From Phaeosaccion multiseriatum (Eukaryota; Ochrophyta, other classes), in the NCBI GenBank assembly GCA_965112735.1, contig OZ218955.1:1860001-1924000 (forward strand): DNA of 64,000 nucleotides, in the 5' to 3' direction. The notes under the pieces were generated by a model. That model saw only the letters and a program-made list of their open reading frames with translations, had not been told where the DNA came from and made no database searches. This document shows, piece after piece, positions 24,501 to 34,767 of this stretch (positions are counted from its first letter, which is position 1; the number at the start of each line of letters is the position of its first letter). Made by a program: the position numbers and the translations under genes.

Positions 24501-24608
24501 TTCTTCGTCCTCGTTCTTGAATTTATCCTTGAGCCCCTGAATCTCCTTGAGCACGCCCTCCACCGTCATGGACGGCCCCAACCCTTCCCCTTGATTCTCC
24601 ATCATCAT
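15543..24608 (-). CDS. COPG: Coatomer subunit gamma (gamma-COP)
   Basis: Large subunit of the COPI coat that drives Golgi-to-ER and intra-Golgi vesicle budding. Nineteen exons in gene order: 24608-24497, 23516-23350, 23021-22887, 22551-22422, 21931-21677, 21329-21219, 20923-20769, 20598-20446, 20204-20123, 19674-19568, 19004-18891, 18665-18543, 18313-18107, 17892-17763, 17563-17419, 17117-16943, 16657-16508, 16139-16005, 15782-15543. The sum is 2826 bases (941 residues; human about 874). The adaptin-like helical trunk shows [52 protein letters not shown] and [13 protein letters not shown]. The C-terminal appendage shows [31 protein letters not shown] and [13 protein letters not shown]. The start is the first of three consecutive ATGs. 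Introns hold most of the repeats of the region, and four carry the dispersed motif, two of them within 10 bases of the 3' splice site. Confidence 0.93.
18001..18042. repeat. (AAC)n microsatellite, coatomer gamma intron
   Basis: AAC/AAT triplet run in the intron between the exons ending at 18107 and starting at 17892 (gene-sense GTT). Confidence 0.9.
19026..19452. repeat. (GAGT)n microsatellite, about 430 bp, coatomer gamma intron
   Basis: Degenerate GAGT/GGGT tetranucleotide array filling the intron between exons 19674-19568 and 19004-18891. In gene sense it is an ACTC pyrimidine-rich run leading to the acceptor at 19005-19006. The long Thr-His-Ser-Leu ORF across it is an artefact. Confidence 0.95.
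19680..19945. repeat. (GA)n tract with a repeated block of about 36 bp
   Basis: GA-rich DNA in a coatomer gamma intron. A block beginning GAGAGAAAGGAGAGAGAAC and ending with the word ACCAAGATGGAG appears twice (about 19773 and 19888). Confidence 0.85.
20939..21074. repeat. (GGA)n microsatellite, coatomer gamma intron
   Basis: Triplet GGA run directly next to the gene-sense acceptor at 20924-20925, so in gene sense it is a TCC polypyrimidine tract. Confidence 0.92.
21478..21676. repeat. (CATA/CACA)n repeat at a coatomer gamma splice donor
   Basis: Alternating CA and TA dinucleotide-type repeat that runs into the gene-sense donor GTATGT at 21676-21671, so the donor is one copy of the GTAT repeat unit. 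Confidence 0.88.
22672..22886. repeat. (CACACG/CTCATA)n repeat at a coatomer gamma splice donor
   Basis: CA-rich repeat with the words CACACTCATGCTCACACGC. It abuts the gene-sense donor GTGTGT at 22886-22881, again making the donor part of the repeat. Confidence 0.88.
23824..23882. repeat. (GACT)n microsatellite, coatomer gamma intron 1
   Basis: GACT/GAAT tetranucleotide run in the first intron (24496-23517). The rest of this 980-base intron has no gene-like content. Confidence 0.9.
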
Positions 24609-25101
24609 GATCTCAGCTCAGGCGCCCAGCGGTAGCCGCCTTCCGTCACCACTGGTGCCTGTTTTTAGCTCCCCCACGGGCAGGCAGAAATGTTCCCTGA
24701 TGGCGCTAGAGCTTGGCTCCCTGGCCTTCCTCGATGCCCGCCTCCACAACTCCAGAAAAGAGAGCTCTCCGCCACCTGACACGCTCTCACCCTCTCCCCT
24801 CTCTCGTCCGCTCCTCCTTCTTCACAACAACAACACTTCCTCCCCCATCTGAAATTACGTAAGCCCTTTACGTAAGGGTAGGGAGGATCATCTCCATCTC
24901 GCGTCCAGAGAGCATTGGATTGAGGAGATTAGATGCGGGAGGGAGGCTTGAAACGTGTACAGATGGTGATGGGTGGGTGCTGTCTCGCAGGGAGTAAGGG
25001 ATCCTAAAGAAGAACAAGCTGGGCTGTCCTCCACTGGAAGAGGGTCGTTGAGAGAGGGGTATCACTCGAAGTCTTATCTCTGTTGGAAGGGCGTGTGAAG
25101 C
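24609..25101. promoter_or_regulatory. Divergent promoter region, coatomer gamma / U2SURP
   Basis: 493 bases lie between the two start codons on opposite strands. It must hold both 5' UTRs and probably a shared promoter. A TTACGTAAG palindrome pair at 24855-24880 is the only visible symmetric motif. No TATA box assigned. Confidence 0.5.
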
Positions 25102-28100
25102 ATGAAGAGGCGAGGGGCCGGAGGCTCTTCCGCGGGGGACAAGAAGAAGGTCGGAGGCTTCTCCATTGGAAAGCCAGTGCGGAAAAGCAGGCTGCAGAAG
25201 GTACGAAGAGGCAAACTCGAGGCGCAAGTGAGGGAGGGAGGATTTCTCCCCTTTCCCCCCTCAACGTCTCCTCTTTCCGTCTGTCCATTCACCTCTTCCT
25301 CTACTCATTTAACTCCATTTACAATGATCCCTCCTTTGTGTATGGTCTGTCACCCTTTGCCAAACCAGGAGCGCGATGCGGCCGAGGAGAAGCGCAAGCA
25401 GTCCGAGTCCGAAGCCGCGGCTCTTTTTGAGAGCTTTGCCGCCTCCTTCGACGCCGACCCCCACCAGGGCAAGACCTTCATCCGGGGAGGGCGAGAAGGA
25501 CCACCCGCCGCTGGCGTGCCGGGACACTATGGGGGCGGGGGGGGCGCAGCAGGAGCAGGACACAGCAAGAGCAGTAGCGGTAGTAGCAGCGGCACTGGTA
25601 GTCTCCGCGCAGCGGGCCCCGGGGCGGCCCAAATACCGTTGGTGGTTGGAATGGGCAGCAGCAGCGGTGCAGTGGGAGGAGTAGAAGGAGTATACACCTT
25701 GGGGGGGAGCAGCGGCGGTGGCGGGGGGGGCAAGAAGGGCAAGCCTCCCAGCGAGATGGAGCTGATGCTTGCGGAGATCAAGGCCAAGCAGGTAAGAAGG
25801 AAGCGCTATGGTGCTGGTGCGGGGTGGTGAGAAGACGCAGTAAGGTGTGGTAAGCTGTTTTAAGGTAAGGTAAGGTAAGGTATGGTAAGGTGAGGTAAGT
25901 TGTTTCAAGGTAAGGTATAAGGTAAGGTGAAGTGTGGCAGTGGCGCAGACACGCGGCCTCGGCAGGGGGTAGGGGGAGGAGCGCTGCCCTTGCTGGTTGC
26001 TGTACTCCTGTCTTATCCATATATCGCCTCTGCTCGGAGAGGGGTTGTAACCTAATATCATAGCACCATCGCGTAGACAGCCTTGTGAAACGGCATGGTG
26101 GTGGTGGTGGTTGGTGGTGGGGGGGGGGGGGGGGGCAATTTGACTTCCTTCATCATGTCCTCATCATACACTTTGATCACACACACACATATGCATGCAC
26201 AGGCTGCTCGAGCCTCTGGCGACAATATGGGAGGAGGAGGAGGAGGAGGAGGAGGAGGCGGAGGCGGAGGAGGGAGAGGGGGGCCTGGCGGTATGGGAGG
26301 GGGCAGAGGGGGTCGACAGATCGACTCCTTCTTCCATGAGATCAAGGCAGGGCAGAGCAGGCCCTTCCACCAGCAACCACCTGTGGCCAGCCACGGCTCG
26401 ATGGACGACGGAGACCCGACCTCCACCAACCTGTACCTCGGCAACATTGCACCCACCGTTACAGAAGAGGTGCTGCAGGTCCGTTTGGTTTGGTAGGGAA
26501 GGGTGTTGGTTGGTTGGTTGGTTGGTTGGTTTGCTTGCTTAGTTGCTTGGTGGGTTGGATGGATGGTTGATTGGTTGGTTGGTTGGTTGGTTAGTTTGGT
26601 ACAGACAGAAGGGGGGTTGAAACTCAAAATCAAGCTCAAACTCTCACCCGCATACACACACACACACACACAGGAGGTATTTGCCAAATACGGCGAGATT
26701 TACTCCATCAAAATCATGTGGCCAAGGACGGACGAAGAGCGTAACCGTAACCGCAACTGCGGCTTCGTCTCCTTCTGGCGACGATCGGATGCACAGGACG
26801 CCAAGAACAGCCTCTCCGACGTGCTGGTGGAAAACTATAAGATGGTGATTGGGTGGGGCAAGCCCATAAATAAGCTCGCGCACAGAGTGGGAGCGGAAAC
26901 TAAGGTACGGTCGGGGTTGGGTTGCCCCCCCCCCCCTCCTCTCCTCCCCGTCCCTCTCCGCCTCCTCCTCTTCCCTCCCCTCCCCACGGGTGTTGGGCCG
27001 CAATCTGAAACTGGAACTCCAACTCCACCCCCCCTTTCCCTCTGCCACATCCACAGGTGTCGACGCAGCCGGGTTCGCAGGGCGCGCCTCCGAAGGACGC
27101 TCACGACCCGTCTCTGCCGGAGAACCTTAAGGTGATTAGAGCATAGGAGAGGGGAGGGAGAGAGGGAGAGAGAGAGAGAGGAAATGGAAGGAGAGAAGGA
27201 GAAAGGAGCACGGAGGGAGAGAGTGCGATGAAGGGGGAGAGGAGAGAGAGAAGGAGCGAGAGGAGACAAGGTATCACTCATCCTGCCCCTCACATAGTTT
27301 CATCTTGTCTTGTCATTCATCCTACCCCCTACCCCCTCCCCCTCGCTCCCTCCCCTCCCTCCCTCCCCTCCCTCCCTCCCTCCCTCCCCCCCTCTCCTCT
27401 TCCCTCCTCCCTCTCTTCCCTTCCTCCCTCCACCCCACGCCCTCCCTCCTCGCTACCTCCCCTCCCTCCCTCCCTCCCCCCCCAGAACTTGGCCCAGCCG
27501 GGCATGACCGCCGAGACCCTCCTCAGCCGCGCAGCCCTCGCTACCGCAAAGATGGCAGCCATTGGCAACAGGAGCCTCGCTACTGCTACTGCTACAGCCG
27601 CCGCTGCTACTGCTGCCGCCCCTGCTGCTGCTGCCACAGCCAACCCTGCCCCAGCCTCCTCCTCCTCCTCTTCGCTCCCGGCCTCTGCTGTCCCTTCTGC
27701 TGCTGCTGCTGCTGCTGCTGCTCCAGTTGGTGCCTCGGCTGGGGTGGACGTCGCCAACACCATGGCCGCCAGGGTGGCGGCTGCCGTGAAGGGCGCTCAG
27801 CAAGCCAAGGAGCAGCCCGGATCCGTGCCGGCGTCAGAGGACGGTGCTACTGTATCACCAACTGGTACGGCCGTGTCACAAACGGGCGCTTCTGTTGCTC
27901 CTGTTGCGGCCGTTGCCCCTACTGGGGCGGTGAGCACAACTGCTGTACCACCAACAGCTGCAGCAAAGAGCAGCCCCGTCGAGGAGGATGCAGCGCAGGG
28001 GGGGGAGAGGGAGATGCAGGCCTTTGACGAGCAGGTACGAGCGGATGGCAGGGGATGGCAGGGGATGGCAGGGGATGGCAGTGGATTGGGGGGGGGGGGG

Positions 28101-31100
28101 GGCAGCGGATGGCAGCGGATGGGGCGCAGCGATGGGCACGGGCGGGGCTGATGTCCTCCGTATTGACTTGTGAGCGTTTTGCCCATCATCTACACGCTCA
28201 TCCCCACCCCTGCCTCTGCTGCCTGTCTTTCAACACCCCACCCTGACCCCTGCTGCCTCCTCCCCCCTCCCTCCCCCCTCCCCTCCTCTTCCACCCCTCC
28301 TTCCCTCCCTCCCTCCCTCCCTCAGCTCAAGGTGCCTTGGGTAGCCGACGTGAACCGCCGCTACCTCATCGACCGCACCGCCACATACGTGGCCAAGGAT
28401 GGCGCCCCTCTCGAGAACAGCCTCCGAGACGCTCAGATGAACAACCCCGATGGCAAGTTCGCCTTCCTCGTCATGTTCGACTCTCCCGAGGGCTTGTACT
28501 ATCGCTGGAAGGTGTGTGTGTAGTGTGGGACGAGGGAGGTGGGAGGTGGAGAAGGCCGGTTGTGTGTGGGTGTGTGGGTGTGTGTGGGTGTGTGTGTATA
28601 GGTGTGTGTGTGTGGGTGTGTGTGTATGGGTGTGTGTGTGGGGGGGTCTGTGTGTGGGTGTGTGTGCGTGTGGGTGTGTGTGTATGGCTGTGTGTGTGCG
28701 TGCGTGTGTATGTGTAGGGGGCGTGTGTGTGCGCTTGTGTGTGTGTAGAGGGGGGGTGAGGGTGGGGGGTCGTTGGGTGGTTGGGTAGGTGTATAGGTGT
28801 GTGTGTGTGTGTGTGTGTGAATGGGCAGGTGGGCGTGAGAACAAGCAAGCAGGCGGCAAAACCTCCTCCCACCCCCCCCCCCCCGCACTCCCCCTTTACA
28901 AAGGTATACAGCCTGCTCATGGGTGACCGCGCTCACCAATGGCGAGAGAAGCCGTTTCAGATGCGCCTCGGTGGCCCCTTCATAGTACCGCCCCCCATAC
29001 CCGTGCACGATGAGGACCTGCTGGCTAAGCAGAAGAAGGAGCAGAGGCAGGTCAAGGAGAGGAAGGAGCAGGAGGAGCGGCGCGAGAGGGAGAAGAAGCA
29101 GGCCGAGTCCAAGGGCCTCCAGTCAGACAGGTACGTGCTGCGTGTGTGGGTGTGTGCGTGCGTGCGTGCATGCGGGCATGCCGTGTGGGTGCGTGTGTGT
29201 GTGTGCGCGCGCCCGTGTCCCCTGGCCCTGATGCTGACATCTGTCCCTTCACCCCTTCACCCCTTCACCCCTCACCCCATCCACTGCCATCCGTCCCCTG
29301 ACCCCTGACCCCATCCACTGCCATCCCCTGACCCAAAGGTACAAGTACTCTACAGGGCGGCAGCTCGAGAGGGCCCGCGAGCTGGAGAAAGGCGGCAAGA
29401 CGTACGGAAAGGACCTGGACCAGGCAGGGCAGGCACGATTCAAGGAGATGCTCAGGTGCGTGGGAAGGTGGGGGTGGCGATGGAGGTGGAGGTGGGTGCA
29501 CATAATGACCGAATGCATACACACGATCCCAACAATACTTCGCCCTCACCCCCCCTTCCTTTCCTCTTGCCCCCCTCGCTGCTCAGTGCCCTCACCACGA
29601 GCCGCACGAAGATCAAGGAGGGCATGGGCTTCGCATTGGACCACACCGACTGCTCCGGAGAGGTAACGACCCTACTGGTAGAGAGCCTGGTCGACAATAG
29701 CACCAGCGCCCCACAGTCTCTGGAGAGTAAGCTCGCCCGTCTGTACCTCATGAGCGACATCTTGCACAACAGCAGTGCTCCTGTCAAGCTTGCATCTTCC
29801 TACCGCACTCTCATGGAAGGGGTCCTGCCGAAAGTCTTTGAGCACCTCAACGAGACTTTTAGGTAGGTGTGGGAACGTGTGTGTGTGTGTGTGTGTGCGC
29901 GGGGGGGGGTGGGTGTATGTGTGCGCGTGTGCGTATGTGCGTGTGTGTGAGCGTGCTGCAAATGCCTGGGCTGTGGCCGCCTTCAATTTGAACCCAAGCA
30001 AATACACCTAACCCCCTTCTTACGTTCCTCCGTCCGATGTCATTGGTTGACGTTTCATCCATCCATCCATCCATCCATCCATCCATCCATTGCCATCCAT
30101 CCCTCCATCCAGGGCCATCTCTGGGCGTTTCACAGCCAAGCAGCTGGAGACGAGAGTGCTTGCCGTGCTGAGCGCTTGGGAGAGGTGGAGTCTGTATCCG
30201 GCCTTGTACATCACCGGCCTCGAGGCGACCTTCATGCGCACCAAAGACGCAGCAGCAGGAGGAGTAGGAGGAGGAGGAGGAGGAGGAGGAGGAGGAGGAG
30301 GAGGAGGAGGAGGAGGAGGAGGAGGAGGTGTGAAGGAGGAGGATCTAGACTACGATGCTCTGGCGAAGAAGAGTCGACAAGCTGGCCTGAGGGTTGAGGG
30401 GCTGAGTGCTCTGCAGCTACTCGGGCGGCTCAGCCATCTTAGCACTTACGCCAAGGCCAAAGCTTCGGGCAGGGGCGGCGGGGCAGGGGCAGGAGCGGCG
30501 GGGGCCATCCTCGAGGGCATGTTGGGCGGGTCGGCAGGGGCCGGCGGGGCGAATGGAGGCAGTGGGGGGGCTGGGGGTGGCGACGACGGGGACGAAGAAG
30601 ACATTGATGGGACGCCTTTGGAGCTGCTTTCGAGTGGAGGGGGTGCTGCTACTGGTGCTGCTACTGCTACTGCTGCTGGTGCTGGTGGTGGTGCAGGTGC
30701 TGATGCAGAGGGAGGAAGACGGGCGGACGGCTCCGGACCATTGAGTAGGACGGTTGTGGACAGTGACGATGGAGATTCGGATGCAGATGGCGACGATGTG
30801 GATGGTGTGCCTCTGCACCTCCCTGTGCCCGGGGTGGGAAGTGAGGGAGGCGTGTCTGCTGCCGACTTTCTGAAGGTCAAGGGGAAGGAGGGGCAGGACA
30901 CGGGTGCTGGTGCTGACGATGGTGACGGTGAAGACGATGATGATGATGACGATAGCATTGATGGTACTCCTTTGGTTCTCGGAGACCGGGCGGAGAAGGG
31001 ATCAACCGGAGGATCGCAAGGAGGGTCAACAGTTGGTGGTACAGCAGCAGGGGGGTCTTTGCTGAAGGGCAAGTACGACTCTTCAGACGGAGAAAGCGAC

Positions 31101-31996
31101 GACGGAGACAGCGACGACGGACCGGGTGTGATAAGCGTGTTCGCGGAGGAAGCAGCGAGGCAGGTGCAGAAGAGGGTTGACAAGATGAAGCTGGCTCCAG
31201 CGGAGGAGGAGGTACGAGGCGAAGGCGAAGGCGAGGATGGAGGGAAGGAGAGAGGCGAGGAGGGAGAGAGGGAGGGAGCGAGGGTAGTGGGCAGGTCTTG
31301 CTTGGTACTGTTGCTAATGGAGGAGGCGTTTGGGGTGTATCCCCCGCCTTCAACGCATAGCGTGTTCTCCGTTCTCTTCACTCTCTTCTCACACCACACG
31401 CCTCGTCCTTGGAACCTCTTCGTGTTTGGGAGGAGGCGTTTGGGGTGTATCCCCCGCCTTCAACGCATAGCGTGTTCTCCGTTCTCTTCACTCTCTTCTC
31501 ACACCACACGCCTCGTCCTTGGAACCTCTTCGTGTTTGTATCTCTCTACTGTATGTACGAATCTATATGTCTCTCTCCGATGTGTTTGTGTACACAGGAC
31601 AAGCGCCGTGTGTTGCGGGAGGGTGAGTCCGAGCTGCTGCAACTCAGAGACGCGTTGGAGAAGAAGGGCGTTTCAGAAGTGGACATTCAGCGAAGGACAA
31701 ACGCCAAGAGAGGGGAGATGGTGGCCAAGTGGGAGGAGGAGCTACTCAGGAAGAGGGCCGCGGCAGCAGAGAGTGAGGCGAGTAGAGAGGCTAGCAGCAG
31801 AGAGCCAGGGCGGCGGAGGGGACGTAGCAGGAGCAGGGACAGGGACAACAAGAACAGGGAGCGGGATTGGGAGAGGGATAGCAGGGACAGGGAGAGGGAT
31901 AGAGAGAGGGATGGCAGGGGGAGGGGTCGCGACAGGGAGAGGGGTGGGAGCAGAAGCAGGAGCAGGAGTCCGAGACAGAGGGATCGCAAGAGACGG

Positions 31997-32044
<48 letters not shown>

Positions 32045-32509
32045 TCCAGTAGAGACAGAGACAGGTGCGTGGTTGCGTGCGTGGGTTTTAAGATCGGGCG
32101 GGGATGTGGTGTGGAGTCGTTGGTACTGGCTGTTGAAAGATGGGGATTCGATTCAGACTCCACCCGCGCTCGAAAGAGGAAAGGGATTTATTGTGTATGT
32201 GTGTGTTTGCCACACTTGTGTTGATTTGAGACGCGAGGGGACGTGCAGAGTGCCATGTGCGTGTCTCTTTGTCTGTATCTCTCTCTATATATGTATTCGC
32301 TTTCTTTCTCTTCGCTCTCCCTGTCTTTGCTCTCTCTCTCTCTCGATTGAAGCGCGTCGCTTGTTTAACCTCCCTTTATAGAGGAGGAATCCTTCGCACT
32401 GACAGACAACGAACCTCATGTTTTTATCAGAGCCAGGGCAAGAGAGAGGGGAGACAGTAGCAGAAGCAGCGGAGGGGCGGGCAGCAGCAGTACCAGACAT
32501 AGGCGATGA
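25102..32509 (+). CDS. U2SURP: U2 snRNP-associated SURP protein (SR140/U2SURP)
   Basis: Spliceosomal protein linked to the U2 snRNP, acting in the nucleus. Exons: 25102-25200, 25369-25791, 26203-26478, 26674-26904, 27057-27131, 27486-28034, 28326-28511, 28904-29130, 29339-29455, 29587-29862, 30113-31211, 31598-32064, 32431-32509; 1367 codons (human 1029). Domains in order: RRM (DPTSTNLYLGNIAPTVTEE, IKIMWPRTDEERNRNRNCGF), SURP module (VPWVADVNRRYLIDRTATYV to GLYYRWKVYSLLMGD), CID domain (LESKLARLYLMSDILHNSS), an acidic linker with three DG(T/V)PL motifs, a cwf21-type helix (DKRRVLREGESELLQLRDAL), then an RS tail. Extra length is Ala-rich (exon 6) and Gly- or Asp-rich (exon 11) low complexity. 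Three coding copies of the dispersed motif occur at 27851, 27945 and 31032. Confidence 0.92.
26095..26280. repeat. G-rich and (GGA)n tract across a U2SURP exon start
   Basis: GGT and G runs in the intron (26095-26137), then a GGA run (26228-26270) inside exon 3 encoding Gly before the conserved RQIDSFFHEIK segment. Confidence 0.8.
28035..28110. repeat. GGATGGCAGGG tandem words at a U2SURP intron start
   Basis: Four or five copies of GGATGGCAGGG/GGATGGCAGTG follow the donor at 28035. The same word recurs elsewhere in the window (see the second dispersed motif in the findings). Confidence 0.8.
28556..28820. repeat. (GT)n-rich intron of U2SURP
   Basis: GT/GGGT dinucleotide-type repeat directly after the donor at 28512 (GTGTGTGT). 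The opposite-strand Thr-His ORF is an artefact. Confidence 0.9.
30255..30330. repeat. (GGA)n run encoding Gly in U2SURP exon 11
   Basis: A GGA run translated as Gly immediately after the CID domain; the frame stays open on both sides. Confidence 0.85.
31321..31540. repeat. 110-bp tandem duplication in a U2SURP intron
   Basis: 31321-31430 and 31431-31540 are two nearly identical copies beginning AGGAGGCGTTTGGGGTGTAT. They lie in the intron 31212-31597, so they are not coding. Near identity implies a recent duplication. Confidence 0.95.
31800..32064. repeat. RS-domain coding repeat of U2SURP
   Basis: AGGAGC and AGGGA(C/T) words encode Arg-Ser and Arg-Asp/Glu dipeptides of the C-terminal RS-like domain, expected for an SR-type splicing factor. 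Confidence 0.85.
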
Positions 32510-32758
32510 CGGACTGCGAATGTGGGCTCTGTTCGCCACTGTGCTGTGCGATGCCCCTCCTCCGTCGCCGCCACTACCACCACCGCCTTCGCAGCTGCTA
32601 CTGCTGCTGTTGCTACTGCTGGTGCTGGTGCTGGTGCTGGTGCTGGTCGTGCTGTCGTTGCCCAAGGGGTTGGCTGCTGGGGCTGGTGCGGGGTCGGGCG
32701 GGAAGGGACTGAGGCACGGCATGGGCGAGATCAATTCTCAGTCGTCAACAGGTGGAGT

Positions 32759-32760
<2 letters not shown>

Positions 32761-32837
<77 letters not shown>
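32761..32837. repeat. (TG)n microsatellite, about 38 copies
   Basis: Perfect TG dinucleotide run in the U2SURP 3' flank. Non-coding. Confidence 0.97.
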
Positions 32838-32841
<4 letters not shown>

Positions 32842-32939
32842 GCGCGGCTGTTGTCCTGTTCGGCGCAGCTTTGTGTGTGTGTTGTCCATCTGCGGCCGAT
32901 GCATAGGAAGATATGCGTGATTTCTCGAGAGGAATGCTT

Positions 32940-32940
32940 C

Positions 32941-33017
<77 letters not shown>

Positions 33018-33051
33018 GCTGTCGTTGCTGTTGTCGTTGTTGTTGTTGTTT
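32940..33051. repeat. (GTT)n microsatellite
   Basis: Nearly perfect GTT triplets with a few GTC/GCT variants at the right end. Non-coding. Confidence 0.95.
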
Positions 33052-34314
33052 GCCCCCCTCCCATCCCCCCTAACGTGACCGACGTACGGCGGCCCTGCAT
33101 CTCCGCAACCCTTTTGCCGTCTCCTATACATGCATCTCCTCCCCCACACACCCTCTCTCGCTCTCCCCTCTTTCCATGGCTGTCTCAGGCTAGAGCTGCC
33201 GCAGCTCTGGCCACATGCTGGCTGGTCATTGGCCTGGCTCCTTTCGCTGCTCTCTTGGCTGCTCTCGTCCGCTCCCTCCCCCCCCCTCTCCCCCTCCCCC
33301 TCTCCTCTCCTCTCCTCTCCTCTCCTCTCCCTCTCCCCTCAGCAGTGTGGGTGGGTGATAAGTATCGGTAGAGCCTCTCCTCGTGCGCTCTCTCTCCTCT
33401 TCCACACACGTACACATACACACACACACCCTACTGACACCACCTCGGACAGGCGAGGGAGCCAATGAGATGAGAAGGAGGGGAGCCGTTGTGATGCTTG
33501 CTGGCGGTCCTGCCCGGTCCGCCTGGATTGATGATGAAGCCCGATTGAGATTGAAGTACTCACTGTGTGGGCTCGGCTCGGCGCGGGGCTGCAGACCATT
33601 CGGACACTTTCCAACAGGGCACGAAGGGAGAACGGAGAGCAATGAGTGAATGAGCTCTTCTTCACTGCCTTCTTGGCGCGGCGGCCTGCCCTGCGCTGCC
33701 CTTTGCGAGAAGCGGACATGCCTTACATCAGAGCATGCGAGCAACGCGGGGGGGATGGATATGTTGGAGGAAGGTGGGGAGGAAGGCGTCACCGACTGTG
33801 GCGCTTTCCTGGGCTTGATGGGGGCGTTTCTGATTGGGGTGTTGCAGAGGGTATCACGGGATGGATATGATTGACGTGAAAGCCGACAACGCGGACACCA
33901 TCACCTCCGCGCTTTAGAGGGGTGCGAGGGGGGGGGTCAGCACACTCGGTCTGCTTGGCCGGCGGTGAGGAGTGGGCCAGCTGGGGAGGCAATGAACAAG
34001 GCCAAGCCAGCAGCAGCGAATGAGCTGCTGACGAGCAGGGAGGGCCGCTCGTCGACCATCATCGCTCTGCCTTACCACGTGCTGGCGACACGTCAAGGAC
34101 CCTCGCTCCCGCCTGACTGCCTGCTGGCGGTGAAGCCTCCTACCCGCATCTCTGGGGTCTGCGGCGTGCGAATGTTGCACGTAAGTCAGTAATCGGCGTG
34201 AGCGCGTGCGCGAGAGAGAGAAGGATACTTGGCACTTACAATTGTATCCCTTCTCTCTTCCACCCCTCCACTGCCATCCCATGGTTCTCTCCCGCTGAAC
34301 CCTCTGCTACTTGA

Positions 34315-34412
34315 TCGACCCCTGACGTGCTATGTGCTATCGCCGGCGGCCCATAGCGTGGTGTCGGACCCGCGTGGGCCCGATAGCATGCTATCGAGAA
34401 TGCGTCGATACG
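34315..34412. mobile_element. Eroded short element sharing the TCGACCCCTGAC terminus
   Basis: The left end is identical to 3400-3417. The interior has GCTATCG/CGATAGC inverted words, and ACGTCAGG near 34404-34411 is a partial inverted match to the left end. No clear target duplication was seen. Possibly a relative of the MITE at 35984, but weak. Confidence 0.4.
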
Positions 34413-34623
34413 TCAGGTTTCAAACTTTATACATACTACTACACCACTCATGTCTGAAATGAAATAAACCAAAGCAATACTTGTGAGCTCTGCCTTTGAC
34501 TGTGCTGCTGCGAATTCTAACAAGAATGCGGGTCGTCTGGCGGGGCCATGCCACAGCTCCGAGCGGTGGTGCCGCACCGGGGGACAACAGCGGCCTGCGG
34601 CGTTTCCTTTTGTTTCTTCTGCT

Positions 34624-34767
34624 ATGCTGTTACTACTGCTTCTGCAACTACTGCTTCTCCGCACCCTCCATGCCTCTGCCTTTGCATTCCAGAGGCGGCG
34701 GGCGGGCGGCTCAGACAAGCTAGCTCCTCGTCGCTTGGCCCTTTCCGTGGCTGCGATGATCGTTTAA
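34624..34767 (+). CDS. 47-codon ORF with signal-peptide-like leader and ASAF-type motif
   Basis: Begins at an ATG and reads [20 protein letters not shown] followed by a basic stretch rich in Arg and Ser, ending at TAA 34765. A hydrophobic leader followed by ASAF resembles the bipartite plastid-targeting leaders of algae with red-derived plastids. It may be a first exon or a decayed gene end; no downstream exon was found. Much of the leader comes from CTG/CTT-rich DNA, so chance is a real alternative. Confidence 0.25.
   Translation: MLLLLLLQLLLLRTLHASAFAFQRRRAGGSDKLAPRRLALSVAAMIV

Larger units (their letters stand above)
32510..34763. other. Repeat-rich spacer after U2SURP
   Basis: Contains CTGGTG runs (32595-32650), (TG)n, (GTT)n and TCTCC runs. 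At 33189-33266 an exon-like hydrophobic stretch (ATCWLVIGLAPFAALLAALV) follows a good acceptor, but no gene could be built around it. A 74-codon ATG ORF at 33650-33874 has no recognisable family. 34315-34332 repeats the 18-base word seen at 3400. No gene called. Confidence 0.5.

Noticed and set aside
33189-33371. Exon-like hydrophobic segment after a good acceptor
   Set aside because: A donor and second exon in matching phase could not be found, so no gene was built.
33650-33874. 74-codon ATG ORF with GAFLGLMGAFLIGVLQRV
   Set aside because: Hydrophobic and begins with ATG, but no family resemblance, splice context or supporting neighbour. Left as unassigned spacer.
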